A stretch of DNA of 64,000 nucleotides. It comes from Caballeronia sp. LZ062. Its GTDB lineage: Bacteria; Pseudomonadota; Gammaproteobacteria; Burkholderiales; Burkholderiaceae. The notes beneath the pieces are model-generated. The model saw only the letters and a list, made by a program, of their open reading frames with translations, searched no databases and was not told the origin of the DNA. Shown one piece after another: positions 18,127-29,167 of the stretch. Location of the stretch: contig NZ_JARTWB010000002.1 in the NCBI RefSeq assembly GCF_031450785.1, forward strand, positions 496,001 through 560,000, given 5' to 3'. A program made the translations under genes and the position numbers. Within the stretch, counting starts at the first letter, position 1. Each line of letters opens with the position of its first letter.

Positions 18127-18807
18127 ATGAAACCGAGCCGTCCATTCGACCCCACTCCAGTCATCACCATCGACGGGCCGACGGCGTCCGGCAAGGGCAC
18201 GGTCGCGGCGGTCGTCGCGGCCACGCTCGGCTTTCACCTGCTCGACAGCGGCGCGCTGTACCGGCTCGCCGCGCTCGCGAGCGTCCGTTACGGCATCGAC
18301 AAGGGCGACGCCCCCGCGCTTGCAAACCTCGTCGGCGACCTGCATATCACCTTCCGCGAGGGATGCGCGCAGCTCGACGGCGTCGATGTATCGACTGAAA
18401 TCCGCGCCGAGGAAATCGGCAATCGCGCGTCCGCGATCGCGGTGCATCCCGAAGTGCGGCAGGCGCTCGTCGCCCGCCAGCGGGCGTTCCGCAAGCGCCC
18501 GGGACTCGTCGCCGACGGCCGCGACATGGGCACGGTCATCTTCCCCGACGCCACACTGAAGGTCTTCCTGACCGCGAGCGTCGAGGCCCGCGCGGCGAGA
18601 CGCCATAAGCAATTGATGCAAAAAGGCTTTTCTGCTAATATGGATGACTTGCTGCGCGATTTGCGCGAACGCGACGCCCGCGACATGAACCGGGCAGCCG
18701 CGCCGCTCAAGCCTGCGGCGGACGCGAAGACGCTGGACACCTCCGGTTTGTCGATCGATCAAGCGGTCGAGCAGATCATCGGCTGGTACAGCGAAGTGCG
18801 CGTGTAG
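18127..18807 (+). CDS. cmk: Cytidylate kinase
   Basis: This 226-residue kinase phosphorylates CMP and dCMP. The P-loop is [12 protein letters not shown] near residue 17. DSGALYRL lies in the substrate region, and [12 protein letters not shown] and the lid segment [16 protein letters not shown] are all typical. It lies 58 bases downstream of aroA and ahead of rpsA, the conserved aroA-cmk-rpsA order. Confidence 0.96.
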   Translation: MKPSRPFDPTPVITIDGPTASGKGTVAAVVAATLGFHLLDSGALYRLAALASVRYGIDKGDAPALANLVGDLHITFREGCAQLDGVDVSTEIRAEEIGNRASAIAVHPEVRQALVARQRAFRKRPGLVADGRDMGTVIFPDATLKVFLTASVEARAARRHKQLMQKGFSANMDDLLRDLRERDARDMNRAAAPLKPAADAKTLDTSGLSIDQAVEQIIGWYSEVRV

Positions 18808-18976
18808 CTGAAACTGTAGTAGATGTGCCGGTTCGCCCGCCACTTGCGGTCGGCTGCCGGATAGTTGGGTGCTCCGTCATGTGGCGGAGCGTGTGTTAAA
18901 CCCCTTAACCCCGTACGGCTCCGCGCATCGTCGGCCATAGGCCATTAGCGCAAAAGCTGTGCAAATATTGATTTTT

Positions 18977-20692
18977 ATGTCCGACCTGCAAACCTCCACC
19001 CCGAATAACGAATCTTTCGCGGCTCTGTTCGAAGAGTCGCTGACCAAGCAGGACATGCGCGCTGGCGAAGTGATCTCCGCCGAAGTCGTGCGTGTCGACC
19101 ACAACTTCGTGGTCGTAAATGCTGGTCTGAAGTCCGAAGCCTATATTCCGCTCGAAGAGTTCCTGAACGACGCGGGTGAAGTGGAAGTGCAGGCGGGCGA
19201 CTTCGTTTCCGTCGCGATCGACGCGCTGGAAAACGGCTATGGCGACACCATCCTGTCGCGCGACAAGGCGAAGCGTCTGGCTTCGTGGCTGTCGCTGGAA
19301 AAGGCGCTGGACAACAACGAGCTCGTCACCGGCACCATCACCGGCAAGGTGAAGGGCGGCATGACCGTGATGGTCAACGGCATCCGCGCGTTCCTGCCGG
19401 GTTCGCTCGTGGATACGCGTCCGGTGAAGGACACGACCCCGTACGAAGGCAAGACGCTCGAATTCCGCGTCATCAAGCTCGACCGCAAGCGTAACAACGT
19501 CGTGCTGTCGCGCCGCGCTGTGATCGAAGCCACGCAAGGCGAAGAGCGCGCAAAGCTGCTCGAAACGCTGAAGGAAGGCGCGATCGTGGAAGGCGTGGTC
19601 AAGAACATCACCGACTACGGCGCGTTCGTGGACCTGGGCGGCATCGACGGCCTGCTGCACATCACCGACATCGCATGGCGTCGTGTGCGTCACCCGTCGG
19701 AAGTGCTGTCGGTTGGCCAGGAAGTCACCGCGAAGATCCTCAAGTTCGACCAAGAGAAGAACCGCGTCTCGCTCGGTATCAAGCAACTGGGCGACGATCC
19801 GTGGGAAGGCATCTCGCGCCGTTACCCGTCGGGCACGCGTCTGTTCGGTAAGGTCACGAACATCACCGACTACGGCGCATTCGTCGAAGTGGAATCGGGC
19901 ATCGAAGGCCTGGTCCACGTGTCGGAAATGGACTGGACCAACAAGAACGTTGCACCGTCGAAGGTCGTGCAGCTGGGCGACGAAGTCGAAGTCATGGTTC
20001 TCGAAATCGACGAAGACCGCCGCCGTATCAGCCTCGGCATGAAGCAGTGCAAGCCGAATCCGTGGGACGACTTCAGCCGCAACTTCAAGAAGGGCGACAA
20101 GCTGCAAGGCGCGATCAAGTCGATCACCGACTTCGGCGTCTTCATCGGCCTGCCGGGCGGCATCGACGGTCTGGTTCACCTGTCGGACCTGTCGTGGTCG
20201 GAAACGGGCGAAGAAGCGGTTCGCAAGTACAAGAAGGGCGACGAAGTCGAAGCCGTGGTTCTGGGCATCGACGTCGAGAAGGAGCGCATCTCGCTCGGCA
20301 TCAAGCAGCTCGAAGGCGATCCGTTCAGCAACTTCGTCGCGATCAACGACAAGGGCGCGATCGTCGACGGCGTCGTGAAGTCGGTCGATCCGAAGGGTGC
20401 GGTCGTCACGCTGTCGGGTGAAGTCGAAGGCTACCTGCGCGCTTCGGAAATCGCACAAGACCGCGTGGAAGATGCGCGCAATGTGCTGAAGGAAGGCGAC
20501 AAGGTCAACGCGATGATCATCAATATCGATCGCAAGTCGCGCGGCATCAACCTGTCGATCAAGGCGAAGGATTCGGCCGAGCAGCAGGAAGCCATGCGCG
20601 GCCTGCAAGCTTCGGACTCGAACGCCGCCGCTACCGGCACGACCAACCTCGGCGCGCTGCTGAAGGCCAAGCTCGACGGCCAGAACAGCTAA
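18977..20692 (+). CDS. rpsA: 30S ribosomal protein S1
   Basis: This 571-residue protein has six S1 (OB-fold) repeats. The typical repeat ends are visible: [61 protein letters not shown]1 tethers mRNA to the 30S subunit. The ATG at 18977 is chosen because [20 protein letters not shown] is the family start; an in-frame ATA-rich stretch precedes it. There is no Shine-Dalgarno but an A/T-rich leader, as expected for autoregulated rpsA. Codon use is strongly biased, as in highly expressed genes. Confidence 0.98.
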   Translation: MSDLQTSTPNNESFAALFEESLTKQDMRAGEVISAEVVRVDHNFVVVNAGLKSEAYIPLEEFLNDAGEVEVQAGDFVSVAIDALENGYGDTILSRDKAKRLASWLSLEKALDNNELVTGTITGKVKGGMTVMVNGIRAFLPGSLVDTRPVKDTTPYEGKTLEFRVIKLDRKRNNVVLSRRAVIEATQGEERAKLLETLKEGAIVEGVVKNITDYGAFVDLGGIDGLLHITDIAWRRVRHPSEVLSVGQEVTAKILKFDQEKNRVSLGIKQLGDDPWEGISRRYPSGTRLFGKVTNITDYGAFVEVESGIEGLVHVSEMDWTNKNVAPSKVVQLGDEVEVMVLEIDEDRRRISLGMKQCKPNPWDDFSRNFKKGDKLQGAIKSITDFGVFIGLPGGIDGLVHLSDLSWSETGEEAVRKYKKGDEVEAVVLGIDVEKERISLGIKQLEGDPFSNFVAINDKGAIVDGVVKSVDPKGAVVTLSGEVEGYLRASEIAQDRVEDARNVLKEGDKVNAMIINIDRKSRGINLSIKAKDSAEQQEAMRGLQASDSNAAATGTTNLGALLKAKLDGQNS

Positions 20693-20714
20693 GCCTTAAC
20701 GGTACTGCTGCAGT

Positions 20715-21044
20715 ATGACCAAATCGGAATTGGTCGCCCAGTTGGCCTCGCGATTTCCGCAACTTGTGCTCAAGGATGCGGATTTCGCGGTCAAGACGAT
20801 GCTCGATGCGATGTCGGAGGCGCTTGCCAACGGTCATCGCATCGAAATTCGCGGCTTCGGCAGCTTCGGGCTCAACCGTCGTCCGTCGCGCGTCGGGCGC
20901 AATCCCAAGTCGGGTGAAAAAGTGCTGGTGCCGGAGAAATTCGTGCCGCACTTCAAGCCGGGCAAGGAGTTGCGCGAACGCGTCGATGGCCGCGCGGGCG
21001 AGCCGCTGAAGGCGTCGAACGACGACGATGCGGACGATCTCTGA
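20715..21044 (+). CDS. ihfB: Integration host factor subunit beta
   Basis: This 109-residue HU/IHF-family DNA-bending protein has the DNA-binding arm signature [20 protein letters not shown], with the Pro of the arm present. It pairs with IhfA to bend DNA sharply. An acidic tail (NDDDADDL) extends about 12 residues past the usual ~94-residue length. It lies 22 bases after rpsA. A strong terminator follows at 21128-21156. Confidence 0.96.
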   Translation: MTKSELVAQLASRFPQLVLKDADFAVKTMLDAMSEALANGHRIEIRGFGSFGLNRRPSRVGRNPKSGEKVLVPEKFVPHFKPGKELRERVDGRAGEPLKASNDDDADDL

Positions 21045-21127
21045 TCGGCGCGCATCGGCAGGAAAATTCGTCTGCGCGTGTGCACAGACGGTCCGCCGCG
21101 ACGTCCGGCCATGAGGCAATCGACCAG

Positions 21128-21156
21128 AAAAGCACCCCTTGCGGGTGCTTTTTTTT
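21128..21156 (+). terminator. Rho-independent terminator of ihfB
   Basis: The stem AAAAGCACCC / GGGTGCTTTT has a 5-nt loop and is followed by a run of T's. It ends the long serC-ihfB block. No gene lies in the rest of the 21045-21353 gap. Confidence 0.9.
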
Positions 21157-21353
21157 CGCCCCGACGCGCCGCACGCGTGGGCATCGCGTTCGCTAGCGCA
21201 CATAGCGCCGGCCATTTCGTCGGAGGCTTGCGCCGCGCCGGTGCTTCGCAGCAAACGCATCCATTACAATACCGGTCACTTTGACTCGGGTAATCACGTA
21301 GGCCGGACGGCGAATAGACGGCCGCGAGATGCAACCGCTATTGCGAGACGTAC

Positions 21354-21647
21354 ATGAAATTCATAGTCTGGCTGATCCGCGTTCTGGTGTTCGTGTTGTT
21401 GCTCGTGCTGGCGCTCGCCAATACGCAGCCGGCGACATTGAACTTCCTCGCAGGCTACGCCTGGCAGGCGCCGCTGATCCTGATCGGCCTGGCATTTTTC
21501 GTAGTGGGACTGCTCGCCGGGCTCGTGTCCGCCGTGCCTGCGGTGCTGCGATTGCGGCTCGAAAACGGCCGTCTGAAGCGCGACGTGCGCGTCGCCCGAG
21601 AAGCGCCGGTGGTCAAAGAAGAACCGCCGATGCCGCCGCTCATCTGA
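21354..21647 (+). CDS. lapA: LapA family inner-membrane protein (LPS assembly protein A)
   Basis: This 97-residue protein has two hydrophobic helices (residues ~2-22 and ~38-60) separated by a short polar loop containing NTQPATLNFLAGY. It ends in a basic cytoplasmic tail with a coiled-coil-like stretch. This is the DUF1049/LapA pattern. LapA works with LapB to control LpxC turnover and lipopolysaccharide synthesis. It lies 76 bases upstream of lapB. Confidence 0.9.
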   Translation: MKFIVWLIRVLVFVLLLVLALANTQPATLNFLAGYAWQAPLILIGLAFFVVGLLAGLVSAVPAVLRLRLENGRLKRDVRVAREAPVVKEEPPMPPLI

Positions 21648-21723
21648 ACGCGCATCATCCGGGCGGCGCGCACGCTTGCCGTTGCCCGAAGCAGACACCT
21701 AACCGACTCACCGACCAAAACGC

Positions 21724-22899
21724 ATGGATCTAGACTTCTGGTGGCTGCTCGTCATCCCCGTGGCTTTCGCGCTGGGCTGGATGGCATCCCGCTACGACCT
21801 GAAAACGCTGCTATCCGAAAATGCGAACCTGCCGCGCTCGTACTTTCGCGGCCTGAATTTCCTGCTCAACGAGCAGCACGACAAGGCGATCGACGCCTTC
21901 ATCGAAGTCGCCAAGCTGGACCCGGAAACCATCGAGCTGCACTTCGCGCTCGGTAATCTGTTTCGACGGCGCGGCGAGACGGATCGCGCCATCCGCGTGC
22001 ATCAAAATCTGTTGAGCCGCGCGGACCTGCCGGTCGCCGAACGCGATCACGCGCTGTATGAACTGGGGCAGGATTTCCTGAAAGCGGGCTTGCTGGATCG
22101 CGCCGAGGAAACGTTCCGGTCGCTGGACGCCGGCGAATATTCGCTCGGCGCACAGCGCGCTTTGCTGACCATTTACGAGATCGAAAAGGACTGGCCGAAG
22201 TCCATCACGACGGCCGAGCGCATCGAGAAGATGGGCGCGCCGTCGCTGCATATGGAAATTGCGCATTTCCATTGCGAACTCGCGCAGGAAGCCTTGCAGC
22301 GCAAGAATCAGGACGATGCGCGCGCCGAACTGAAGCTCGCGCTGGCGTCGAATCCGGACAACGTCCGCGCCACGATTCTCTCGGGCGACGCCGAAGCCGC
22401 TGCCGGAAACGTCGAAGCCGCGATTGCAGCCTGGAAGCGCGTCGAGGCGCAGAATGAAGCGTATTTGCCGCTCGTGGCGGAAAAGCTGATGAAGGGGTAC
22501 GCCGCGCTCGGGCGCAAGGAAGAGGGCGTCGACTTGCTGATCGACTACGCGACGCGGTACCCGTCGAACGATCTGCTGGATGTTGCGTACAAGCATGTTC
22601 AGGAACTGCGCGGCCTCGACGCGGCGCACGCGCTCGTGCGCAGGCAGATGGAAATCGCACCGAATCTTGCGGGCATGACGCGCTTGCTCGAAGCGCAGGA
22701 AGCGACCGCCGAGGAGCCGCGCCGGGGCGAGCTGGAGCTCATGCGCACGCTGGTGAGACAACGCACCAAGAATTTGCCGCGGTACACATGTCAGACGTGT
22801 GGATTCCGCGCGCGCCTCTTTTATTGGCAGTGCCCCGGCTGCAGCGGCTGGGAGACTTACGCGCCACGACGCGTCGAACCGATCACGAGTTCGGCCTGA
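21724..22899 (+). CDS. lapB: Lipopolysaccharide assembly protein B (TPR protein with rubredoxin-like zinc site)
   Basis: This 391-residue protein has an N-terminal membrane helix (FWWLLVIPVAFALGW). About nine TPR repeats follow, for example LHFALGNLFRRRGETDRAIR. The C-terminal rubredoxin-like metal knuckle has CQTCGF and CPGCSGW. LapB (YciM) recruits FtsH to degrade LpxC and thereby balances LPS and phospholipid synthesis at the inner membrane. The placement next to lapA and just before the sugar-nucleotide and heptose genes fits an envelope-biogenesis cluster. Confidence 0.95.
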   Translation: MDLDFWWLLVIPVAFALGWMASRYDLKTLLSENANLPRSYFRGLNFLLNEQHDKAIDAFIEVAKLDPETIELHFALGNLFRRRGETDRAIRVHQNLLSRADLPVAERDHALYELGQDFLKAGLLDRAEETFRSLDAGEYSLGAQRALLTIYEIEKDWPKSITTAERIEKMGAPSLHMEIAHFHCELAQEALQRKNQDDARAELKLALASNPDNVRATILSGDAEAAAGNVEAAIAAWKRVEAQNEAYLPLVAEKLMKGYAALGRKEEGVDLLIDYATRYPSNDLLDVAYKHVQELRGLDAAHALVRRQMEIAPNLAGMTRLLEAQEATAEEPRRGELELMRTLVRQRTKNLPRYTCQTCGFRARLFYWQCPGCSGWETYAPRRVEPITSSA

Positions 22900-22974
22900 C
22901 TTCGCACACCATCGCGAGCGCGCAGTTTCCGCGCTCATCATCATCGCCGCTATCTTAGAAACCTACGGAGAGCT

Positions 22975-24366
22975 ATGAAAGTTACCATCGTTGGTACGGG
23001 TTACGTCGGTCTCGTGACCGGTGCTTGCCTCGCTGAAATCGGCAATGACGTGTTCTGTGTCGATGTCGATCCGCGCAAGATCGAGATCCTCAATAACGGC
23101 GGCGTGCCGATTCACGAGCCGGGCCTCCAGGAAATGCTCAAGCGCACCCGCGCGGCCGGTCGCATCCAGTTCTCCACCGACGTGAAGGCGAGCGTCGAGC
23201 ACGGCGACATCCAGTTCATCGCGGTCGGCACGCCGCCCGACGAAGACGGCTCCGCCGACTTGCAGTACGTGCTCGCGGCCGCGCGCAACATCGGACGCTA
23301 TTCGAACGGCTTCAAGGTGATCGTCGACAAATCGACGGTGCCGGTCGGCACGGCGCTGCAAGTCAAGCGCGTCGTGGACGAAGAACTGAAGGCGCGCGGC
23401 GTTGGCGACGGCTTCTCCGTCGTGTCGAATCCGGAGTTCCTGAAGGAAGGCGCTGCAGTCGACGACTTCATGCGGCCCGACCGAATCGTGATCGGCATCG
23501 ACGACGATCAGGCGGGCAACCGCGCGCGCGAAATGATGAAGCGCCTCTACGCGCCGTTCAACCGCAATCACGAGCGCACGCTTTACATGGATGTGCGCTC
23601 CGCCGAGTTCACGAAGTACGCGGCCAACGCCATGCTCGCCACGCGCATCTCGTTCATGAACGATCTCTCAAACCTGGCCGATGCAGTCGGCGCGGACATC
23701 GAATCCGTGCGTCGCGGCATTGGCTCGGACCCGCGCATCGGGTATCACTTCCTGTATGCGGGTTGCGGCTACGGCGGCTCGTGCTTCCCGAAGGACGTGC
23801 AGGCGCTCGTGCAGACGGCGCGCGAAAACGGGCATCGGCTGCAAATTCTGGAATCGGTCGAAGCGGTCAACAACGCGCAGAAGGAAGTGCTCGTCAACAA
23901 GATCGTCAAGCGCATGGGCGAAGACCTGCACGGCCGCACGTTCGCCGTATGGGGCCTCGCGTTCAAGCCGAACACCGATGACATGCGCGAGGCGTCGAGC
24001 CGGCGTCTGATCGCGTCGCTCCTGGAACGCGGCGCGACGGTGCGGGCGTACGATCCTGTCGCGATGGCCGAAGCGCAGCGCGTGTTCGCGCTCGATCTCG
24101 AAGGCCGCCGCGAGGACATGGAGCGTCTGCACTTCGTGCAAACGCAGCAGGAAGCGTTGACGGGCGCGGACGCGCTCGTCATCGTGACGGAGTGGAAGGA
24201 ATTCAAGAGCCCGGACTTCGGGCACTTGAAGAGCGAGCTGAAGATGCCGGTTATCTTCGACGGCCGCAATTTGTATGAACCGGAAGCGATGGCCGAACTA
24301 GGCATCGATTATTTTGCAATAGGACGTCCCCATGTCGAACTCGACGGCAATGGCAGCCGGCAATAG
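22975..24366 (+). CDS. ugd: UDP-glucose 6-dehydrogenase
   Basis: This 463-residue NAD-dependent enzyme oxidises UDP-glucose to UDP-glucuronate, the precursor of acidic exopolysaccharides and of UDP-L-Ara4N for lipid A. The Rossmann motif is [16 protein letters not shown]. The catalytic Cys lies in [18 protein letters not shown] near residue 263. The substrate segment [12 protein letters not shown] is present. A good ribosome-binding site (CGGAGAG) precedes the ATG. Its 3' end overlaps the start of hldA by 35 bases in another frame. Confidence 0.96.
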   Translation: MKVTIVGTGYVGLVTGACLAEIGNDVFCVDVDPRKIEILNNGGVPIHEPGLQEMLKRTRAAGRIQFSTDVKASVEHGDIQFIAVGTPPDEDGSADLQYVLAAARNIGRYSNGFKVIVDKSTVPVGTALQVKRVVDEELKARGVGDGFSVVSNPEFLKEGAAVDDFMRPDRIVIGIDDDQAGNRAREMMKRLYAPFNRNHERTLYMDVRSAEFTKYAANAMLATRISFMNDLSNLADAVGADIESVRRGIGSDPRIGYHFLYAGCGYGGSCFPKDVQALVQTARENGHRLQILESVEAVNNAQKEVLVNKIVKRMGEDLHGRTFAVWGLAFKPNTDDMREASSRRLIASLLERGATVRAYDPVAMAEAQRVFALDLEGRREDMERLHFVQTQQEALTGADALVIVTEWKEFKSPDFGHLKSELKMPVIFDGRNLYEPEAMAELGIDYFAIGRPHVELDGNGSRQ

Positions 24367-25309
24367 CCCGGCGAATATCCCAGTGGTGCCGCGCGCCCGC
24401 ATTTCGGCGGCGCGCGTGCTGGTGGTCGGCGATGTCATGCTCGACCGCTACTGGTTCGGCGACGTGAACCGCATCTCGCCCGAGGCGCCCGTGCCGGTCG
24501 TGCACGTGCAGAAGAAGGAGGATCGCCTGGGCGGGGCGGCGAACGTCGCGCGCAACGCGGCGGCGCTCGGCGCGCAGGCGGGTCTGCTGTGCGTCGTGGG
24601 GCATGACGAGCCGGGCGAGCGCATCGTGGAGCTGCTCGGCGAGAGCCGGGTCGCCGCGCACCTCGCGCGCGACCCGGAGTTACTCACGACCATCAAGTTG
24701 CGCGTGTTGTCGCGCCAGCAGCAACTGCTGCGCGTCGACTTCGAGAACACGCCGAATCACGAAGTGCTGCGCGCGTGCCTCGAACGCTTCACGGAACTGC
24801 TGCCGCAGCACGACGTGATTCTGATGTCGGACTACGCGAAGGGCGGTCTCACGCACGTGACGAAGATGATCGCCGACGCGCGCGAGGCCGGCAAACCCGT
24901 GCTCGTCGATCCGAAGGGCGACGACTGGGAGCGTTATCGCGGCGCGACGCTCATCACGCCGAATCGCGCGGAACTGCGCGAAGTGATCGGCCACTGGAAG
25001 TCCGAAGAAGATTTGCATGAGCGCGTGACGAAGCTGCGCGCGGATCTGGATCTTGGCGCGCTCTTGCTGACGCGTTCGGAAGAGGGCATGACGCTCTTCA
25101 CCGAGAACCAGGTGCTGCACAACTCGGCCGAAGCGCGCGAAGTGTATGATGTGTCGGGCGCGGGCGACACCGTCATCGCAACGGTCGCCACCATGCTCGG
25201 CGCAGGCGTGCCGCTGGTCGATTCGATCGTGTATGCGAACCGCGCGGCCGGCATCGTCGTGGGCAAGCTCGGCACGGCGACCGTCGACTACAACGAACTC
25301 TTCGCCTGA
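24332..25309 (+). CDS. hldA: D-glycero-beta-D-manno-heptose-7-phosphate kinase
   Basis: This 325-residue PfkB-family kinase phosphorylates heptose-7-phosphate in ADP-heptose synthesis for the LPS inner core. It corresponds to the kinase half (domain I) of HldE; the nucleotidyltransferase half is absent here, so that activity must be encoded elsewhere. Signatures are [35 protein letters not shown], and the C-terminal PfkB motif [10 protein letters not shown] with the catalytic Asp. It overlaps the end of ugd by 35 bases and is followed 7 bases later by hldD. Confidence 0.94.
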   Translation: MSNSTAMAAGNSPANIPVVPRARISAARVLVVGDVMLDRYWFGDVNRISPEAPVPVVHVQKKEDRLGGAANVARNAAALGAQAGLLCVVGHDEPGERIVELLGESRVAAHLARDPELLTTIKLRVLSRQQQLLRVDFENTPNHEVLRACLERFTELLPQHDVILMSDYAKGGLTHVTKMIADAREAGKPVLVDPKGDDWERYRGATLITPNRAELREVIGHWKSEEDLHERVTKLRADLDLGALLLTRSEEGMTLFTENQVLHNSAEAREVYDVSGAGDTVIATVATMLGAGVPLVDSIVYANRAAGIVVGKLGTATVDYNELFA

Positions 25310-25315
25310 TCTCAC

Positions 25316-26308
25316 ATGACTTTCATCGTTACCGGGGCGGCCGGCTTCATCGGCAGCAATATCGTCAAGGCGCTCAACGAGCGCGGCGAGCATCGCGTGA
25401 TCGCGGTGGACAACCTCACGCGCGCCGACAAGTTCAGGAATCTGGTCGATTGCGAGATCGACGATTACCTCGACAAGACCGAGTTCATCGAGCGCTTCCG
25501 GCGCGGCGACTTCGGCAAGGTGCGCGCGGTGTTCCATGAAGGCGCCTGCTCGGACACGATGGAAACCGACGGCCGCTACATGATGGACAACAACTTCCGG
25601 TACAGCCGGGATGTGATGGACATCTGTCTCGCGCAGGGCGCGCAGTTCCTCTATGCGTCGTCGGCGGCCACGTACGGCGGATCGAGCCGCTTCGTCGAGG
25701 AGCGCGAAGTCGAGAAGCCGCTCAACGTCTACGGCTATTCGAAGTTCCTTTTCGATCAGATCGTGCGTCAGGTGTTGCCGAAGGCGGGCAGCCAGATCGT
25801 CGGCTTTCGCTACTTCAACGTGTACGGTCCGCGCGAGACGCACAAGGGGCGCATGGCGTCGGTCGCATTCCACAACTTCAACCAGTTCCGCGCGGAAGGT
25901 AAAGTCAAGCTCTTCGGCGAATACAACGGCTACGCGGCCGGCGAGCAGACGCGCGATTTCGTGTCCGTGGAAGACGTCGTGAAGGTCAATCTGCACTTCC
26001 TCGATCATCCGGAGAAGTCGGGCATCTTCAATCTCGGCACGGGGCGCGCGCAGCCGTTCAACGACATCGCCTCGACGGTCGTCAACTCGCTTCGCGCGAT
26101 CGACGGCGAAGCGCCGCTGTCGCTCGCGGAACTCGTGCAGCGCGGGCTGATCGAGTACGTTCCGTTTCCCGACGCGCTGCGCGGCAAGTACCAGTGCTTC
26201 ACGCAAGCGGATCAGACCCGTCTGCGCGCAGCCGGCTACGACGCGCCGTTTCTCACCGTTCAGGAAGGCGTCGACCGCTACGTGCGTTGGCTATTCGGCC
26301 AGCTATAA
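25316..26308 (+). CDS. hldD: ADP-L-glycero-D-manno-heptose-6-epimerase
   Basis: This 330-residue SDR-type epimerase converts ADP-D,D-heptose to ADP-L,D-heptose, the final step in making the LPS core heptose. The Rossmann motif is [15 protein letters not shown]. The catalytic YxxxK is [10 protein letters not shown] near residue 140. The Arg/Asn-rich [11 protein letters not shown] also matches the family. It is directly downstream of hldA and the two are almost certainly one transcript. Confidence 0.96.
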   Translation: MTFIVTGAAGFIGSNIVKALNERGEHRVIAVDNLTRADKFRNLVDCEIDDYLDKTEFIERFRRGDFGKVRAVFHEGACSDTMETDGRYMMDNNFRYSRDVMDICLAQGAQFLYASSAATYGGSSRFVEEREVEKPLNVYGYSKFLFDQIVRQVLPKAGSQIVGFRYFNVYGPRETHKGRMASVAFHNFNQFRAEGKVKLFGEYNGYAAGEQTRDFVSVEDVVKVNLHFLDHPEKSGIFNLGTGRAQPFNDIASTVVNSLRAIDGEAPLSLAELVQRGLIEYVPFPDALRGKYQCFTQADQTRLRAAGYDAPFLTVQEGVDRYVRWLFGQL

Positions 26309-26382
26309 GCGCCTTCGAAGTCTCTCTACACTGGGTCTCGCGGTCGGCACTGTTCGCCGGCCGGTTCTTCTGGAGACTCAGT

Positions 26383-26763
26383 ATGTTCAAGCAAGCCCTT
26401 TCGACCCTCGTCGCGTTCGCGCTCACCCTGTCCATCGGTTCGGCGCTCGCGGCGGTCGATGTCAACACTGCCAATACCGATGCCTTGCGCGGCATCAAGG
26501 GCATCGGCCCGGCGAAGGCGAAAGCCATTCTCGATGAACGTCAGGCGCACGGCCCCTTCAAGGACGCGGCCGATCTCAGCTCGCGCGTGAAAGGCATGGG
26601 CGGCAAGACGGTGCAACGGCTCACGGCCGAAGGTCTGACCATCGGCACCGCATCGAAAACCGCAGCGGCCACCGCCGCGACTGGGGCGAACAGCGCGAAC
26701 AGCGTCAGCGCGACGCCCGTGCTGTCGTCGCCGGCGTCGAAGCCCGTCGTCGTCAAAAAGTAA
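26383..26763 (+). CDS. Secreted ComEA-like helix-hairpin-helix protein
   Basis: This 126-residue protein has a signal peptide (MFKQALSTLVAFAL..., cleavage near ALAA). A single ComEA-type HhH unit (VDVNTANTDALRGIKGIGPA, and GPFKDAADLSSRVKGMG) follows. The rest is a low-complexity Ala/Thr/Ser tail with basic end PVVVKK. ComEA-like proteins bind DNA in the periplasm and help uptake of transforming DNA. The tail length is unusual for minimal ComEA, and a role in transformation is inference. A terminator follows at 26852. Confidence 0.85.
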   Translation: MFKQALSTLVAFALTLSIGSALAAVDVNTANTDALRGIKGIGPAKAKAILDERQAHGPFKDAADLSSRVKGMGGKTVQRLTAEGLTIGTASKTAAATAATGANSANSVSATPVLSSPASKPVVVKK

Positions 26764-26851
26764 GCGGTAGTGCGCGCGGCGTGGCTTGTCGGCGGCCGCG
26801 TCGCGCGTCGCAATGGATTTCTTCGCTCCTTCAGCCTTCGGATGGTTTGGG

Positions 26852-26883
26852 CTCCCCGCGGTTCGGCTCGCCGCGGGCTTTTT
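26852..26883 (+). terminator. Intrinsic terminator after the ComEA-like gene
   Basis: CCCGCGG (26855-26861) pairs with CCGCGGG (26871-26877) across a 9-nt loop, followed by CTTTTTG. Confidence 0.75.
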
Positions 26884-27051
26884 GCGTGGCGCGCGGCGGT
26901 GGGCCGTGGCGGGCGCGTAGCCATCCGCGCATGAGGGGCGAGGCGCATGGCGCGAAGCGGTGGGCTACAATCGATGAACTCCCATATCAATATTCCGGCG
27001 AACGCGCGCGCGTATGCGCAGTCGTTACGTGGAACTCGAATCCGGTCCGCT

Positions 27052-27954
27052 ATGGCTTACATGACTATCGAAGACACGATCGGCAATACGCCGCTCGTGC
27101 AACTCGTCCGCGTGGTGGACGATGAAATCCGCAGCCGCAATAACGTCGTGCTCGGCAAGCTCGAAGGCAATAACCCGGCGGGCTCGGTGAAAGACCGCCC
27201 GGCGCTGTCGATGATCAGGAAAGCTGAAGAGCGCGGCCGCATCAAGCCGGGCGACACGCTGATCGAAGCGACGAGCGGCAACACCGGCATTGCGCTCGCC
27301 ATGGCCGCGGCCGTGCGCGGCTACAAGATGGTGCTCATCATGCCGGAGGACTTGTCCATCGAGCGGCGTCAGAGCATGGGCGCGTACGGCGCGCAGATCA
27401 TTCTCACGCCGGTGACGGGCGGCATGGAGTACGCGCGCGATCTCGCCGATCAGATGCAGCGCGACGGCAAAGGCATCATCCTCGATCAGTTCGCGAACCC
27501 GGACAATCCGCTGGCTCACTACGAAACCACCGGCCCCGAACTTTGGCGGCAGACGGAAGGACGCATTACGCATTTCGTCTCGTCGATGGGAACCACCGGC
27601 ACGATCATGGGCGTGTCGCAGTATCTGAAGGAAAAGAACGAGAAGATCGAGATCATCGGTGCGCAGCCGGAAGAGGGCTCGCGCATTCCGGGTATTCGCA
27701 AATGGCCGGAAGCCTATTTGCCGAAGATCTTCGATCGCAGCCGCGTGGACCGCGTGGAAAACGTGAGTCAGGCCGCAGCGGAGGCGATGGCGCGGCGGTT
27801 GGCGTCGGTGGAAGGTATCTTCGCCGGCATTTCGTCGGGCGGCGCGTGCGAAGTGGCGCTGCGCGTCGCGCGTCAGCTCGAGAACGCGACCATCGTGTTC
27901 ATCGTCTGCGACCGCGGCGACCGTTATCTGTCGACCGGCGTCTTTCCTGCCTGA
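27052..27954 (+). CDS. cysM: Cysteine synthase B (O-acetylserine sulfhydrylase)
   Basis: This 300-residue PLP enzyme makes cysteine from O-acetylserine and sulfide or thiosulfate. The PLP Lys sits in NPAGSVKDRPALSMI near residue 44, and the phosphate-binding loop is EATSGNTGIALAMA. The sequence matches the CysM rather than the CysK branch by the short C-terminus and RRQSMGAYGAQIILTP. I chose the ATG at 27052 (MAYMTIED). An ATG 3 codons later is possible. The frame open from 26947 is probably not translated. Confidence 0.94.
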   Translation: MAYMTIEDTIGNTPLVQLVRVVDDEIRSRNNVVLGKLEGNNPAGSVKDRPALSMIRKAEERGRIKPGDTLIEATSGNTGIALAMAAAVRGYKMVLIMPEDLSIERRQSMGAYGAQIILTPVTGGMEYARDLADQMQRDGKGIILDQFANPDNPLAHYETTGPELWRQTEGRITHFVSSMGTTGTIMGVSQYLKEKNEKIEIIGAQPEEGSRIPGIRKWPEAYLPKIFDRSRVDRVENVSQAAAEAMARRLASVEGIFAGISSGGACEVALRVARQLENATIVFIVCDRGDRYLSTGVFPA

Positions 27955-28009
27955 GGGCACTCATTAATCGCGGTCCGCTTGCACGGCGGACCGCCGATGA
28001 GAAGCGCGC

Positions 28010-29167
28010 TTACTGCGACGCGTCGCCCGCCGCCATGCGCGCCTTCACGGCCTCGCCCAACTGATACACGGCGAGCGCGTAGAAGAAGCTGCGGTTGTAG
28101 CGCGTCAGCACATAGAAGTTCTTGAGGCCGAGCGTGTATTCGGTCGCGCGGCCCGGCGTCGGCAAGTCCACGACGGTCAACGGCGTGGCGGCCTCCGCGC
28201 TCAGGTTCAGGCCCGGCTCCGTCAGCAACATGCCCGCCTTGGTCAACTGCGCGAGCGACCAGTGCGGTTCCGGCTGGCCGTCGGCCGCGGCTTGCGCGAT
28301 GCCCTGGCTGCCTTCGTCGCCCGCAATCCGCCACACGACCGGACGGCCGGGCTCCCATCCGTTCTGCTTCAGATAGTTCGCGACACTGCCGATGGCATCC
28401 GCCGGGCTCGCGCGCAGATCGATGCGGCCGTTGCCGTCGAAGTCAACCGCGTATTGCACGATGCTGCTCGGCAGAAACTGCGGAATGCCGATGGCGCCGG
28501 TGTACGAGCCGAGCACGGTGGTCGGATCGATTTGCGAATCGCGGGTCCAGACGAGCAGGTCCTCGAGGTTCTTGCGGAACGTCGCCATGCGTTCCGCGCG
28601 ATTCGGCGTGTTCGGATAGTCGAACGTGAGCGTGGTCAGCGCGTCGAGCGCGCGGAAGTTGCCCATGTACTTGCCGTAGATCGTCTCCACGCCGATGATC
28701 CCGACGATGACTTCCGGCGGCACGCCGAACTGCGCGGACGCGCGCTGCAACGTGGCCTGATTCGCGCGCCAGAACTTCACGCCCGCGTTGATGCGAATCG
28801 GTTCGATGAAACGCGACTGGTACGTGCGCCAGTTCTTGAGCGAAGGCGTGGGCGAAGGCAGCACGAGCTTCACGGCCGTCGCCGAATAGCTGACGCGATT
28901 AAAGAGGTCGTGCAGCGTGGCCGGGTCGAAGTCGTAGCGCGCGACCATGTCGTTGATGAACGCCTCGACGTTCGGATTGTTCGCGTACCGCTGCGGCACG
29001 ATCTCTTCTTCGAACACTTGCCCTTGCGGCGTCGCGCTCTGCGGCTGCTGCGACTGCGCAAGCGCACTGTTGCCGCAGATGCCGCCGGCCGCGCAGAGCA
29101 GCGAAGCGATGATCCCGCGCGTCAGCGGCTTCAAGATCGGGTCGAGCGAGGCAAACTGAAAAGTCAT
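28010..29167 (-). CDS. mltB: Membrane-bound lytic murein transglycosylase B
   Basis: This 385-residue enzyme cleaves peptidoglycan glycan strands to 1,6-anhydro ends. The catalytic Glu is in GIIGVETIYGKYMGNFRAL near residue 180. The family motifs LTTLTFDYP and SYTGAIGIPQFLPSS follow. An N-terminal hydrophobic stretch ends near LAQS, preceding a Gln-rich linker; Cys residues occur but no clean lipobox is seen, so export is by Sec with the anchor uncertain. A long frame upstream of 29167 is antisense to the next gene and is not used. Confidence 0.93.
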   Translation of the reverse strand: MTFQFASLDPILKPLTRGIIASLLCAAGGICGNSALAQSQQPQSATPQGQVFEEEIVPQRYANNPNVEAFINDMVARYDFDPATLHDLFNRVSYSATAVKLVLPSPTPSLKNWRTYQSRFIEPIRINAGVKFWRANQATLQRASAQFGVPPEVIVGIIGVETIYGKYMGNFRALDALTTLTFDYPNTPNRAERMATFRKNLEDLLVWTRDSQIDPTTVLGSYTGAIGIPQFLPSSIVQYAVDFDGNGRIDLRASPADAIGSVANYLKQNGWEPGRPVVWRIAGDEGSQGIAQAAADGQPEPHWSLAQLTKAGMLLTEPGLNLSAEAATPLTVVDLPTPGRATEYTLGLKNFYVLTRYNRSFFYALAVYQLGEAVKARMAAGDASQ